A DNA stretch of 64,000 nt from an uncultured Dokdonia sp. Lineage in GTDB: Bacteria > Bacteroidota > Bacteroidia > Flavobacteriales > Flavobacteriaceae. A program made the translations under genes and the position numbers. The stretch covers positions 1 through 64,000 of the forward strand of contig NZ_CANLNH010000020.1 in assembly GCF_947492535.1 (NCBI RefSeq), read 5' to 3'. The notes below the pieces were generated by a model, which was not told where the DNA came from, ran no database searches, and saw only the letters and a list, made by a program, of their open reading frames with translations. Shown one piece after another: positions 44,443 to 52,923 of this stretch (position 1 is its first letter; each line of letters begins with the position of its first letter).

Positions 44443-44450
44443 ATATTTAA
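44443..44450 (+). promoter_or_regulatory. Possible -7 element of the ExbB operon
   Basis: TATATTTA, one mismatch from TAnnTTTG, 33 bases before the exbB ATG. Confidence 0.35.
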
Positions 44451-44483
44451 CCCTTTACTAATTTAAATTTAAGATCAAGAGCA

Positions 44484-45278
44484 ATGAAAAAATTATTCTC
44501 TATTATGGCAATCGCAGCTGTTGTAGCTTTAGGGACTTTTACAACTAAAGCCAGCAATGCGCAAACAACCCTTCCAGTTCAAGTACAGCAAATAGTTGCT
44601 AGTGTTGATTCAGGAGCAACATTTCAAGACGATACAGCAGATGAAGAACTATCTTTTACACAAGATTTAAAGAAACGTTTTATAGAAGGAGGACCTGGGT
44701 TTATGGGGATTGTTCTTTTATGTCTTATCTTAGGTTTAGCTATCGCAATAGAAAGAATTATATACTTAAACTTAGCTTCTACGAATAGTAAAAAACTATC
44801 TCAAAGTGTAGAAGATGCATTAAATAGTGGTGGTGTTGAAGCTGCAAAAGAAGTTTGCCGTAACACAAAAGGGCCAGTTGCTTCCATATACTATCAAGGT
44901 CTTGATCGTGTAGGTGAAGGAGTTGAAGCAGCAGAAAAAGCTGTAGTTTCTTATGGTGGTGTACAAATGGGACAATTAGAAAAGAATGTTTCTTGGATCT
45001 CATTATTTATCGCATTAGCACCAATGCTTGGTTTCATGGGAACGGTAATCGGGATGATTCAAGCATTCGATAAAATTGAAGCAGCAGGAGATATGAATCC
45101 AGCACTGGTAGCAGGAGGTATTAAAGTAGCACTTCTTACAACCGTATTTGGATTAATCGTAGCTATTATACTTCAAATATTCTATAATTACATTATTGCT
45201 AAAATTGATAGTATTGTAAATGATATGGAGGATTCTTCAATCACTCTAATCGATATGTTAGTGAAGCATAAAAAATAA
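44484..45278 (+). CDS. exbB: MotA/TolQ/ExbB proton-channel family protein
   Basis: 264 aa. An N-terminal cleavable-like segment (residues 1-30, ending SNAQ) precedes the family core, a feature of many Bacteroidota ExbB proteins. TM1 lies near 72-95 (GFMGIVLLCLILGLAIAIER). The conserved proton-channel domain is at about 165-245 (SWISLFIALAPMLGFMGTVIGMIQAF, then VALLTTVFGLIVAIILQIFY). With ExbD it forms the inner-membrane motor that energises TonB, Tol or gliding/secretion machinery. First gene of a four-gene operon. Confidence 0.92.
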   Translation: MKKLFSIMAIAAVVALGTFTTKASNAQTTLPVQVQQIVASVDSGATFQDDTADEELSFTQDLKKRFIEGGPGFMGIVLLCLILGLAIAIERIIYLNLASTNSKKLSQSVEDALNSGGVEAAKEVCRNTKGPVASIYYQGLDRVGEGVEAAEKAVVSYGGVQMGQLEKNVSWISLFIALAPMLGFMGTVIGMIQAFDKIEAAGDMNPALVAGGIKVALLTTVFGLIVAIILQIFYNYIIAKIDSIVNDMEDSSITLIDMLVKHKK

Positions 45279-45308
45279 TTAGTAATACCTTAAAAACTTT
45301 AAAAAATT

Positions 45309-45785
45309 ATGGGATTACATAAAATATTAAAAATAGTAGTAGGTGTCATTGGTGTTATCGCTATGATATTTGCTGGTATTGTATGGACAATAGATAGTGA
45401 GCCACTTCAAGAGGAGGTGAAAGCTTTAGGAATAAATGCAGTAGACGTACCTTCTAGTATTGGTAATTTAATGACTATTGGGTATATCGTATTAGCTTTG
45501 ATTCTAGTGCTAGTTATAATCTTTGTTATAAAAGGACTTTTCAGTGGTAATGCTAAAAATGTATTAATAGGTGTTGGTATTTTCTTACTTGTAATAGCTA
45601 TTTCATATTTCGTGGCATCAGATGCGATACCTGAAGACATTATGAAAGCAGCTGCAAAACAAGATATAGAGCTTACGCCTAATATCATGAAATGGGTAGG
45701 TGCAGGTATAAATTCATTCTTTATATTGGCTGCTACTGCTATCGGATTAATGTTGTTCTCAGGAGCAAAGAAACTCGTAAAATAA
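45309..45785 (+). CDS. Small membrane protein of the ExbB-ExbD operon, unknown function
   Basis: 158 aa with four hydrophobic segments near 8-27, 49-72, 80-102 and 130-152. The N-terminus (MGLHKILKIVVGVIGVIAMI) looks like an uncleaved anchor. It lies between exbB and exbD with 30 and 6 base gaps, so it is certainly co-transcribed and probably part of the motor complex. I do not recognise a named domain. Confidence 0.75.
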   Translation: MGLHKILKIVVGVIGVIAMIFAGIVWTIDSEPLQEEVKALGINAVDVPSSIGNLMTIGYIVLALILVLVIIFVIKGLFSGNAKNVLIGVGIFLLVIAISYFVASDAIPEDIMKAAAKQDIELTPNIMKWVGAGINSFFILAATAIGLMLFSGAKKLVK

Positions 45786-45791
45786 TTTATT

Positions 45792-46409
45792 ATGGCAAAA
45801 CGCTCAGCACCCGAAATTAATGCAGGATCTATGGCAGATATTGCGTTCTTGCTTCTTATTTTCTTTCTAGTTACTACAACTATAGATAAAGATAAAGGAT
45901 TAGTAAGGCAATTGCCACCTCCACTGGATGAGAATATTGTGCCTCCAATTATCAAGCAAAAGAATTTGTTTGTGGTATTGGTAAACAGTAATAATGATCT
46001 TCTAGTAGAAGATGAGCCAATGGAGTTAAAAGATTTACGTCAAGCGGCTATAGATTTCTTAGATAATGGTGGAATTCCAGCTGGACAAGAAGGATATTGT
46101 GATTTCTGTCAAGGAAGTCGTAGTCCAAGTTCATCAGATAATCCAGATAAGGCTATTATCTCTATGAGTAGTGCAAGAAAAACAGATTACACTACATATA
46201 TAGCTGTTCAAAACGAATTAGGAGCAGCCTATAATGAACTTAGAGATAGAGAGTCACAAAGACTTTTTGGATGGAAATATACAGAAGTTAAGGCGGCAAT
46301 AGACGCTGGAAACTATGAAGGAAATGAAGAAAAAGCTAAAGAAAAATTAAAGCAGGTTAGAACACTAATCCCATTTAAACTATCTGAAGCAGAACCTAAA
46401 AGTAATTAA
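45792..46409 (+). CDS. exbD: ExbD/TolR-family biopolymer transport protein (first copy)
   Basis: 205 aa, longer than the usual ~140. The N-terminal anchor carries the family signature EINAGSMADIAFLLLIFFLV, with the conserved Asp near 18 used in proton translocation. The periplasmic part has an insertion with paired Cys (GYCDFCQGS) and a Lys/Glu-rich C-terminus. Two ExbD copies follow one ExbB, as in many Bacteroidota loci. The next copy starts 5 bases downstream. Confidence 0.9.
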   Translation: MAKRSAPEINAGSMADIAFLLLIFFLVTTTIDKDKGLVRQLPPPLDENIVPPIIKQKNLFVVLVNSNNDLLVEDEPMELKDLRQAAIDFLDNGGIPAGQEGYCDFCQGSRSPSSSDNPDKAIISMSSARKTDYTTYIAVQNELGAAYNELRDRESQRLFGWKYTEVKAAIDAGNYEGNEEKAKEKLKQVRTLIPFKLSEAEPKSN

Positions 46410-46413
46410 TACT

Positions 46414-46881
46414 ATGTCAAAGTTTAAAAAGAAAAAAGGAGGAGAACTTCCTCCAGTAAATACAGCTTCATTACCTGATATTGTATTTATGTTACTGTTT
46501 TTCTTTATGGTAGCTACTGTACTTAGAAAAAATGATCTTAAAGTTTTAAATCAATTGCCTCCAGCAGATCAAATTGAAAAACTTGACAAATCAAGAACAG
46601 TTTTTATCTATATTGGTAAACCTAGTGATAATTATAAAGGAAAATCTAAAGAGGCAATCGTACAAATTGGTGATCGTATTGTAGATGTTAGTGAAGTTAA
46701 AACAGCTATCCTACAAGAAGTAAGTACACTTCGACAAGAACTTCAGAGTTCAGCAATTGTTGCTTTGAAAATTGATCAAGATGCAGAAGCAGGATTAGTA
46801 TATGATGTGAAGCAAGAATTGCGTGAAGCAAATCTGCCTAAAATCATTTTTATTACTACGCCTAATAGTGCAGTCGAATAA
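46414..46881 (+). CDS. exbD: ExbD/TolR-family biopolymer transport protein (second copy)
   Basis: 155 aa. The signature VNTASLPDIVFMLLFFFMVA near 16-35 has the functional Asp at 23. The periplasmic domain is of ordinary length. It ends at a strong terminator (46907-46935), which closes the operon before the barrel gene. Confidence 0.9.
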   Translation: MSKFKKKKGGELPPVNTASLPDIVFMLLFFFMVATVLRKNDLKVLNQLPPADQIEKLDKSRTVFIYIGKPSDNYKGKSKEAIVQIGDRIVDVSEVKTAILQEVSTLRQELQSSAIVALKIDQDAEAGLVYDVKQELREANLPKIIFITTPNSAVE

Positions 46882-46906
46882 AATCAAAATTTTATATTAG
46901 TAAAAA

Positions 46907-46935
46907 AACGCCTTGATCATTCAAGGCGTTTTTTT
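46907..46935 (+). terminator. Rho-independent terminator of the ExbB-ExbD operon
   Basis: AACGCCTTGA, loop TCAT, TCAAGGCGTT plus TTTTT. Perfect stem and T run. Confidence 0.92.
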
Positions 46936-46962
46936 ATGTTTATTCATAGTGTTCATTTCTTG

Positions 46963-46970
46963 TATCTTTG
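46963..46970 (+). promoter_or_regulatory. Probable -7 element of the PorT-like gene
   Basis: TATCTTTG, an exact TAnnTTTG match. Transcription would start near 46976, downstream of the ATG at 46936 but just before the GTG at 46987, which decides the start codon. Confidence 0.6.
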
Positions 46971-46986
46971 TTATAAATCCAATCTT

Positions 46987-47694
46987 GTGAAATATCTTTC
47001 TTTTTATATACTACTCTTTTTGTTATGTAATATTCACACAGTTTTAGGTCAAGAAGAAATTGAAGAATATACGGTAGTTGATTCTTTGTATCGAGAAGAT
47101 CAAGTTTATATTGGAGTTACATTTAATTTATTGTCTAATAAACCCGAAGGAATATCACAAAATGGTCTTAGTGGTAGTTTACAGTTGGGTTTTATACGTG
47201 ATATGCCTTTTAACAAACGTCGTAATAAGGCCATAGGAGTTGGCTTAGGTGTTTCTATAGATACATTTAATCAAGATCTTTTTATAGGTGAAGAAGGAGA
47301 TGGTAATACAACTATATTTTCTACAATTGCAGATGATATAAATGAAGATAAAAATAGGTTTACCTTTTATACATTAGAAATGCCTATACAATACCGATGG
47401 AGAACATCAACTCCAACAAAGTATGCTTTTTGGCGTATTCATGCAGGTGTACAGTTAGGGTATATTTTTCGATTTAAATCTACATTTATTCAAGAAGGTA
47501 ATGAAGTAAATCAAACAGATCTTCCAGAGTTAAATAAATTGCAATATGGGTTGACATTTGCTTTTGGTTATGGTGCTTTCAACTTTCAAACGTATTATGG
47601 TTTAAATACGTTATTTAATGACGATGCTGTTATTAATAGAGAGAATGTAAACCTACAAGTAATTCGTTTGGGACTTCAGTTTTATTTCTTGTAA
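46987..47694 (+). CDS. porT: PorT-like outer-membrane beta-barrel protein
   Basis: I use GTG 46987, giving about 235 aa (VKYLSFYILLFLLCNIHTVL then GQ, a clean signal peptide). The ATG at 46936 sits on the T run of the terminator and upstream of the probable promoter. The mature part has barrel-type strands ending in VIRLGLQFYFL. Length, the NRxNxxxxRLGLQF-type end and the polar extracellular-like loops resemble PorT/SprT, an outer-membrane protein needed for type IX secretion, fitting the T9SS substrates in this window. The family assignment is from memory of sequence character and is not certain. Confidence 0.6.
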   Translation: MKYLSFYILLFLLCNIHTVLGQEEIEEYTVVDSLYREDQVYIGVTFNLLSNKPEGISQNGLSGSLQLGFIRDMPFNKRRNKAIGVGLGVSIDTFNQDLFIGEEGDGNTTIFSTIADDINEDKNRFTFYTLEMPIQYRWRTSTPTKYAFWRIHAGVQLGYIFRFKSTFIQEGNEVNQTDLPELNKLQYGLTFAFGYGAFNFQTYYGLNTLFNDDAVINRENVNLQVIRLGLQFYFL

Positions 47695-47718
47695 TGGTAT
47701 TTTACTTGCTGCTCCCTT

Positions 47719-48324
47719 TTATATCCAATATTTAAATGACATAAGTTGGGGTAGTGCTCCTACAAAAGAACCGATAATCAATTCTGGATATGTATGTGCT
47801 TTTGCATCTAATCTCGAAGTTGCTGTACCACCACATCCTATAATCAAGAATCCGATGAGAAGAAGTAGATTTTGATTGAAATGAATGCTAAGCCCAATAA
47901 TAAATGTAGTCAAACCAGCGACACCTATCATATGAAGGCTTGTTTTAAAATTAAAGAGTACTAATATAAAAGCCGCTAGACTTGATCCTAAAATGCCAAC
48001 AAAGAAAAAATGAAGTTCTGGAATCTCATATCCTTTAAAAACAATTTGAATCAATAAAAACGTAAAGAATAATTGCATTAATAAAGGATAACGACGCTCT
48101 TTTACATTTTTAAGATGAATATCTGATACCAAATTTAAGTTTTTAAGCATATAATAGCTTAAAATAGGTATGATAACAGTCATGATTGCCGTAGCAAAAA
48201 GCTTAGAAAAAAGAAACGAAGCATTAAAAAACCTAGGTGAAATTTTAAAATAGAGTAGTACGCCCGCTATTGGCATCAATAGTGGATGAAAAATATAGGA
48301 TAGACTTCGTAAGAGATACTTCAT
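47719..48324 (-). CDS. Multi-pass membrane protein (PAP2-like?), unknown function
   Basis: 201 aa with about six hydrophobic helices. The order of helices and the SLHMIGVAGLTTFIIG and SRLDAKAHTYPELIIGS segments recall phosphatidic acid phosphatase type 2 proteins, but the full catalytic motif set (KxxxxxxRP, PSGH) is not evident, so I call it only PAP2-like. Its start overlaps the rpoN stop codon by one base, so it is translated with the sigma factor. It converges on the PorT-like gene. Confidence 0.6.
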   Translation of the reverse strand: MKYLLRSLSYIFHPLLMPIAGVLLYFKISPRFFNASFLFSKLFATAIMTVIIPILSYYMLKNLNLVSDIHLKNVKERRYPLLMQLFFTFLLIQIVFKGYEIPELHFFFVGILGSSLAAFILVLFNFKTSLHMIGVAGLTTFIIGLSIHFNQNLLLLIGFLIIGCGGTATSRLDAKAHTYPELIIGSFVGALPQLMSFKYWI

Positions 48325-49775
48325 CAGATTTGTTTGCGGAGTCTTGCAACAGGAAGATCTAATTGTTCTCTGTATTTTGCTACAGTACGTCTAGCTATAG
48401 GATATCCTTTCTCTTTTAAAATACCTGCTAATTTATCGTCAGTCAGTGGTTTTTTCTTATCCTCTTCTTCAATAACAGTTTCTAAAATCTTCTTAATCTC
48501 ACGTGTAGATACTTCTTCACCTTGATCATTTGTCATACTCTCACTGAAGAACTCTTTAATAAGTTTTGTCCCGTAAGGTGTATCTACATACTTACTATTT
48601 GCTACACGAGAAACGGTTGATACATCCATGTCAATTTCATTGGCAATATCTTTCAATATCATGGGACGTAAACTACGTTCATCACCTGTAAGGAAATACT
48701 CTTTTTGATAGTACATAATAGCACTCATGGTTACAAATAATGTCTGCTGGCGTTGTAAAATGGCTTCTATAAACCATTTAGCAGCATCTAGTTTTTGTTT
48801 TATAAACATAACCGCATCTTTTTGCGCTTTTGTTTTTTCTTTAGAGGCTTTATATCCTTTAAGCATATTACTGTAGTCTCTCGAAACTCTTAACTCAGGT
48901 GCATTACGACCATTGAGTGAAAGTTCTAATTCCCCTTCTACAATGCGTATCGTAAAATCAGGAACTACATGCTCTACTATTTTTGTATTACTAGCGTAGG
49001 AGCCTCCAGGTTTTGGATTTAAATGCTCAATTTCTTGTATGGCGTTTTTAAGTTCTTCTTCAGAAATAGAGAACTTAGACATTAATTTCTTGTAATGCTT
49101 CTTGCTAAAGTGATCAAAAGACTTTTCAAGAATCGCTATCGCAAGTTCTACGGACTTCGTAGGTGTTTTTCGCGAAAGCTGTAAAATCAAACACTCCTCT
49201 AGATTACGAGCTGCAACTCCAGAAGGATCCAGTTCTTGTACTGTAAACAGTACCTCTTCTATTTTTTCTTCTGTCGTATATACATTTTGAGTAAATGCAA
49301 GATCATCCATTAAATCTTCAAGAGACCTTCTTAAATAACCGCTTTCATCAAGGCTTCCAATGATAAATTCAGCAATATCACGTTCTTCTTGTGATAAACG
49401 AAAGGTATTGAGTTGTGTCTTTAAGTATTGATTAAACGAAGTTCCTGAAGCATAAGGTACTTGCTTATCTTCATCATCTATACTATAATTATTAGCGCTT
49501 AACCGATAGTCAGGAATTTCATCATCGCTTAAGTATTCGTCTACATTGATATCGGTTTCTATAGTATCATTTCCAAAATCTTCTTCAATATTACTAAACT
49601 CATCAAATTCATCCTTAACTTCTTCCTTGCCACTATCTAGCGCAGGGTTTTCTTCAAGCTCTTGTTTTATCTTTTGTTCAAAAGCCTGTGTAGGCAATTG
49701 AATCAATTTCATCAACTGTATTTGTTGAGGAGATAGCTTTTGAGAGAGTTTAAAATTAAGTTGTTGTTTCAGCAT
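48324..49775 (-). CDS. rpoN: RNA polymerase sigma-54 factor
   Basis: 483 aa. The Gln/Leu-rich region I (KLSQKLSPQQIQLMKLIQLP) contacts bacterial enhancer-binding proteins. It is followed by an acidic region II (50-110), the core-binding domain, and the DNA-binding domain ending in the RpoN box ARRTVAKYRE near 466-475. No enhancer-binding protein is encoded in this window. LSRK near residue 200 overlaps a degenerate copy of the dispersed palindrome (TTTTTCGCGAAAGCTG at 49167-49182). A -7-like motif (minus strand, 49780-49787) lies just before the ATG. Confidence 0.95.
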   Translation of the reverse strand: MLKQQLNFKLSQKLSPQQIQLMKLIQLPTQAFEQKIKQELEENPALDSGKEEVKDEFDEFSNIEEDFGNDTIETDINVDEYLSDDEIPDYRLSANNYSIDDEDKQVPYASGTSFNQYLKTQLNTFRLSQEERDIAEFIIGSLDESGYLRRSLEDLMDDLAFTQNVYTTEEKIEEVLFTVQELDPSGVAARNLEECLILQLSRKTPTKSVELAIAILEKSFDHFSKKHYKKLMSKFSISEEELKNAIQEIEHLNPKPGGSYASNTKIVEHVVPDFTIRIVEGELELSLNGRNAPELRVSRDYSNMLKGYKASKEKTKAQKDAVMFIKQKLDAAKWFIEAILQRQQTLFVTMSAIMYYQKEYFLTGDERSLRPMILKDIANEIDMDVSTVSRVANSKYVDTPYGTKLIKEFFSESMTNDQGEEVSTREIKKILETVIEEEDKKKPLTDDKLAGILKEKGYPIARRTVAKYREQLDLPVARLRKQI

Positions 49776-49779
49776 GTAA

Positions 49780-49787
49780 CAAAAATA
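49780..49787 (-). promoter_or_regulatory. Probable -7 element of rpoN
   Basis: TATTTTTG on the minus strand, an exact consensus match ending 4 bases before the rpoN ATG, so any message from it would have almost no leader. Confidence 0.4.
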
Positions 49788-49875
49788 AGCAAAAGAGAGA
49801 AGACCAACGCGTTCTATTTTGTTATAGAAATAGTAATTACTGAAGCTACTGAAAAAAATAAACTATAATCCTTGG

Positions 49876-50505
49876 TTAAGGCTTAAACAACCCATGCTTT
49901 ATGGCATAAATAACTAAACCTGTTCTGTTTTTTAAATTCAATTTAGAAAAGACACTATCTCTATAGCCTTGCACCGTTTTTGGGCTTAAAAACATACGAT
50001 CTGCTATCTCATTATAGGTCATTTCTGTACAGGCATGTTTTATAAATTCGAGTTCTCGTTCCTTAAGGGTAAGCGAACTCTCCTCATGTAGACTTCGCAC
50101 TAAGATTTGAGCGACGGTATTGGTGTGATAAAACCCTTGACTTATTAGTTCTTTTAAGGCACTTTCTAAGACCGATTTTTCAGTGTCTTTTAGCAAATAT
50201 CCTTTTGCACCAGCACGGAGCATTTTTAAGATGGTACGCTCTTCTTCTTCTACAGAAAGGGCCAGTACTTTTATATTGGGATGATGCTCTTTAAGATAGG
50301 CGGTGGTTTCAATGCCGTCCATAATAGGCATGTTGACATCCATGAGAACGATGTCTGGACGTTTATTTTCAAAAACGAGCTGATCTACAAGTTCTTGTCC
50401 GTTTTTGCAAGTGTATAATACTTCAAAATCTTCAAAAGAATTTACAAGGCCACTAATGGCTTGTGAGAGCAATGTATGGTCGTCTACTACTACAAGTTTG
50501 TTCAT
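49876..50505 (-). CDS. NarL/LuxR-family response regulator
   Basis: 209 aa. Receiver domain with Asp8/Asp9 and the phospho-acceptor Asp56 (DIVLMDVNMP). LuxR HTH at about 145-205 (LTLKERELEFIKHACTEMTY, then SPKTVQGYRDSVFSKL). Its start overlaps the end of the kinase gene by 4 bases. Partner of the next gene. Targets unknown. Confidence 0.92.
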   Translation of the reverse strand: MNKLVVVDDHTLLSQAISGLVNSFEDFEVLYTCKNGQELVDQLVFENKRPDIVLMDVNMPIMDGIETTAYLKEHHPNIKVLALSVEEEERTILKMLRAGAKGYLLKDTEKSVLESALKELISQGFYHTNTVAQILVRSLHEESSLTLKERELEFIKHACTEMTYNEIADRMFLSPKTVQGYRDSVFSKLNLKNRTGLVIYAIKHGLFKP

Positions 50506-51296
50506 GTGATGTCGTTTTTTGATGTGTATGAAAGATGCATTTCAGTACCATCTCCCTCCTTTGACGAGACTTCAATCGTAGCGCCAATCAATTTTCCTCT
50601 AGACTCTATATTTGAAAGTCCTATTCCTTTTTTCGCTTTCGCGAAAGCCATATCAAACCCAATCCCGTTGTCTTTAGCCTTAATATCTAAACTGTCTTTG
50701 GTATATGTGATACAAACATCTAGATGACTTGCTTTAGAATGTTTAATCGTATTGGTGAAAAACTCTTGAAATATTCTAAAAATAATAGACCCTATTTTTT
50801 TATCTATTTCAATTGGAACTCCAGTTACTTTTAAACTCGTGGTTAGATATTCCATACGCGTAAAACGATCTAACTCTAGTTCTAATGCTTCAACAAGCGT
50901 CATGTTTTTGAGCGCTTCTGGATTAATAAGCTTAGACAAGGCTCGTATTTCTGTAAGTCCTTTTCCTATGGTTTGTGCTGCTTCGTCTAGTTGTGCTTGA
51001 TCACTGCCAGCATTTTGTGTTTGTATTTTAGCCAGAGTTAATAACTGGCCTATATTATCATGCAATTCCCAACTAATATTTCGTAAGGTTTCTTCTCTAA
51101 TTTCTATTTGGGACTCAGCAATCTCTCGTTCAAAACGTTTTTGAGAGTCTTGTTGTTCTATCAAAAGTTCATTTTTACGTCTGATAAAAACAGAAAATAA
51201 TACCCCTACTACAATTAATAACAATAATAAAATAGTTATTGATACTAATGCTAGTATCAGCGTGTTATTGTCTGGTTTGATTACATAATATGGCAA
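50502..51296 (-). CDS. Sensor histidine kinase (HisKA_3 type)
   Basis: 264 aa with one N-terminal membrane helix (about 13-36, LALVSITILLLLLIVVGVLF) and no periplasmic sensor domain. A HisKA_3 domain carries the His box RNISWELHDNIGQLLTLAK near 75. A HATPase domain follows (FQEFFTNTIKHSKAS, DNGIGFD, GIGLSNIESR). In the ATP-lid loop the residues AFAKA are encoded by a perfect palindrome copy (50635-50648), just where family members vary in length. It probably gets its signal from the membrane protein encoded 37 bases upstream. Confidence 0.92.
   Translation of the reverse strand: MPYYVIKPDNNTLILALVSITILLLLLIVVGVLFSVFIRRKNELLIEQQDSQKRFEREIAESQIEIREETLRNISWELHDNIGQLLTLAKIQTQNAGSDQAQLDEAAQTIGKGLTEIRALSKLINPEALKNMTLVEALELELDRFTRMEYLTTSLKVTGVPIEIDKKIGSIIFRIFQEFFTNTIKHSKASHLDVCITYTKDSLDIKAKDNGIGFDMAFAKAKKGIGLSNIESRGKLIGATIEVSSKEGDGTEMHLSYTSKNDIT
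50635..50648. repeat. Dispersed palindrome inside the second histidine kinase gene
   Basis: Perfect GCTTTCGCGAAAGC, read AFAKA in the ATP-lid loop. Confidence 0.95.
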
Positions 51297-51333
51297 ATTT
51301 CTTTAATAAATTGGTTAATGATATTAAATATAA

Positions 51334-51999
51334 CTAATTAAGTTGAGACCTTTTTTCAGACCATATAAATCCAAAAATGATTACTAGGTTAGAAATTATG
51401 ATAATTGTATATAAAACAGCGGGTAATTGTATTTCATGTAATCTATTATCGATATCTGATGGGTCATAAAATTTTTGAGTCGCAATTATAATTGGATATG
51501 AGATATTAAATATTAGAAAACCGATATTAATCCATAATAATAAGTCTTTTTTGATTTTTGAAATTCGAGTACTTTTTATAAGATCTATTAGATAATACAT
51601 AATAGAAATTACAGTTATAATAGCACCATAAATAAACGCATAGTCTAATGAAGTGTTTATGGGATTCTCAAATAAGATATTAATAGCATAAAATAACCAA
51701 AGGCTATATAATAAGATTTTTAAAATTTTCTGTCGAAGACCTTTAGGATCATTAATACTTTTCATTAAAACCCAGATAATTATAGAAAATTGAGTAATAT
51801 CAAGTATGTTGTAAAAAAACTTATTTGTTGTGTTGTAATGCTCCCAATATTTAACAGCTATTATTTCATTAATGGCAATATACCAGAATAAGAATAAGAA
51901 TAATTTTAATTCTGTGTGTTTATATTTATAGAAATAGAAAGTAGCTATTATAGCTGTAATAAAGAGAGACGTAAATTGTAGGTTGTCTAAAAACTCCAT
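51334..51999 (-). CDS. Seven-helix membrane protein, unknown function (candidate signal sensor)
   Basis: 221 aa with about seven hydrophobic helices and short loops. Rich in Ile, Phe, Tyr and Lys. I recognise no named family. It lies 37 bases upstream of a kinase that has one membrane helix and no sensor domain, and 41 bases downstream of a lipoprotein gene. Co-transcription with both is likely, and a role as the kinase's input component is an inference. AT-rich codon use stands out slightly from the neighbours. Confidence 0.6.
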   Translation of the reverse strand: MEFLDNLQFTSLFITAIIATFYFYKYKHTELKLFLFLFWYIAINEIIAVKYWEHYNTTNKFFYNILDITQFSIIIWVLMKSINDPKGLRQKILKILLYSLWLFYAINILFENPINTSLDYAFIYGAIITVISIMYYLIDLIKSTRISKIKKDLLLWINIGFLIFNISYPIIIATQKFYDPSDIDNRLHEIQLPAVLYTIIIISNLVIIFGFIWSEKRSQLN

Positions 52000-52040
52000 A
52001 GATACTTTCTATTCCTATATGCTAATAATTACTATATCTT

Positions 52041-52706
52041 TTAATTATTGTTTCCATCATCATAATCGTCATCATCTGTAGACGGAGGTGGTCTCTTTCC
52101 TCCACGATTTGCAGCTAAACTAGTAATGTCATCATCATCTTGAACTAATACTAAGTTTGCTTTTCCAGGAGTTTTGATTTTACCAATTTTAAGATAATAT
52201 TCCTGTAATTGCCCTACAGGAACTGCTGTAGGATTTCCATTTTGGTTTTGAATAGCAAAGGCAACTTCATTATCACCCTTTTTCATCGTAGGGTTAAAAA
52301 ATACAGTCCCAGAATTAGGATGACGACCTTCTATATCATATTGTCCTAAGTATACACGAAGTCCTAATATCTCAGTGTCAGCTTTTTTAGCTTCTTGTTC
52401 TACATAATCTAAGTATTGTCTTAACTCTTTGTAGTTAAACGTGAGGGAACGTGTAGCTTGAAAATTATCAACTTCTCCTACTTCTTCGTTTTCATGGTCT
52501 TCAATAAGTTTAACTCTATTTGCTCCGTAGTTTTGATATAAAGCAATAGCTTCATCAAGTTCAATAGCCATATCTGGTCTTTCTACTACAACAACAGTTG
52601 GTGGACCATTATTACCATCGTCTTCATTATTAGTGTGATCTCCCTTACAATCAACAAGCACGAGTGCCATCATTGTGAGTGGAATCATAAGATTTAAAAG
52701 TTTCAT
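52041..52706 (-). CDS. Hypothetical lipoprotein
   Basis: 221 aa. Lipoprotein-like signal (MKLLNLMIPLTMMALVLV then Asp-Cys20). The Asp before Cys is unusual for a lipobox, so lipidation is probable rather than certain. The tether is acidic and Asn-rich. The mature domain is mixed alpha/beta (ELDEAIALYQNYGANRVKLI ... RSLTFNYKELRQYLDYVEQE) and ends in an Asp/Asn-rich tail (STDDDDYDDGNNN). No named family recognised. It is the first gene of the four-gene cluster with the seven-helix protein, kinase and regulator. Confidence 0.65.
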   Translation of the reverse strand: MKLLNLMIPLTMMALVLVDCKGDHTNNEDDGNNGPPTVVVVERPDMAIELDEAIALYQNYGANRVKLIEDHENEEVGEVDNFQATRSLTFNYKELRQYLDYVEQEAKKADTEILGLRVYLGQYDIEGRHPNSGTVFFNPTMKKGDNEVAFAIQNQNGNPTAVPVGQLQEYYLKIGKIKTPGKANLVLVQDDDDITSLAANRGGKRPPPSTDDDDYDDGNNN

Positions 52707-52782
52707 AATTGTTTTTGGTTTTAGTGGTTATGAATGTGATTTTTTGTAAGGTACAATGATACGGGTAGTAATCACAAAAAAA

Positions 52783-52803
52783 AAGGGGCGAAAGCCCCTT
52801 TTT
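52783..52803 (-). terminator. Terminator after asnS
   Basis: On the minus strand AAGGGGC, loop TTTC, GCCCCTT followed by a run of nine T. Strong Rho-independent terminator 121 bases past the asnS stop. Confidence 0.88.
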
Positions 52804-52923
52804 GATGTTGTATACTGCCTAGAATAAATAACCTTCTCAATCCAAGGATGCGATATTTATTTTTTTATAAATAACCTTCGAAACAAGTTTTAGAGAATTA
52901 ATTCCTTAGCTATCGCCTTGCGA

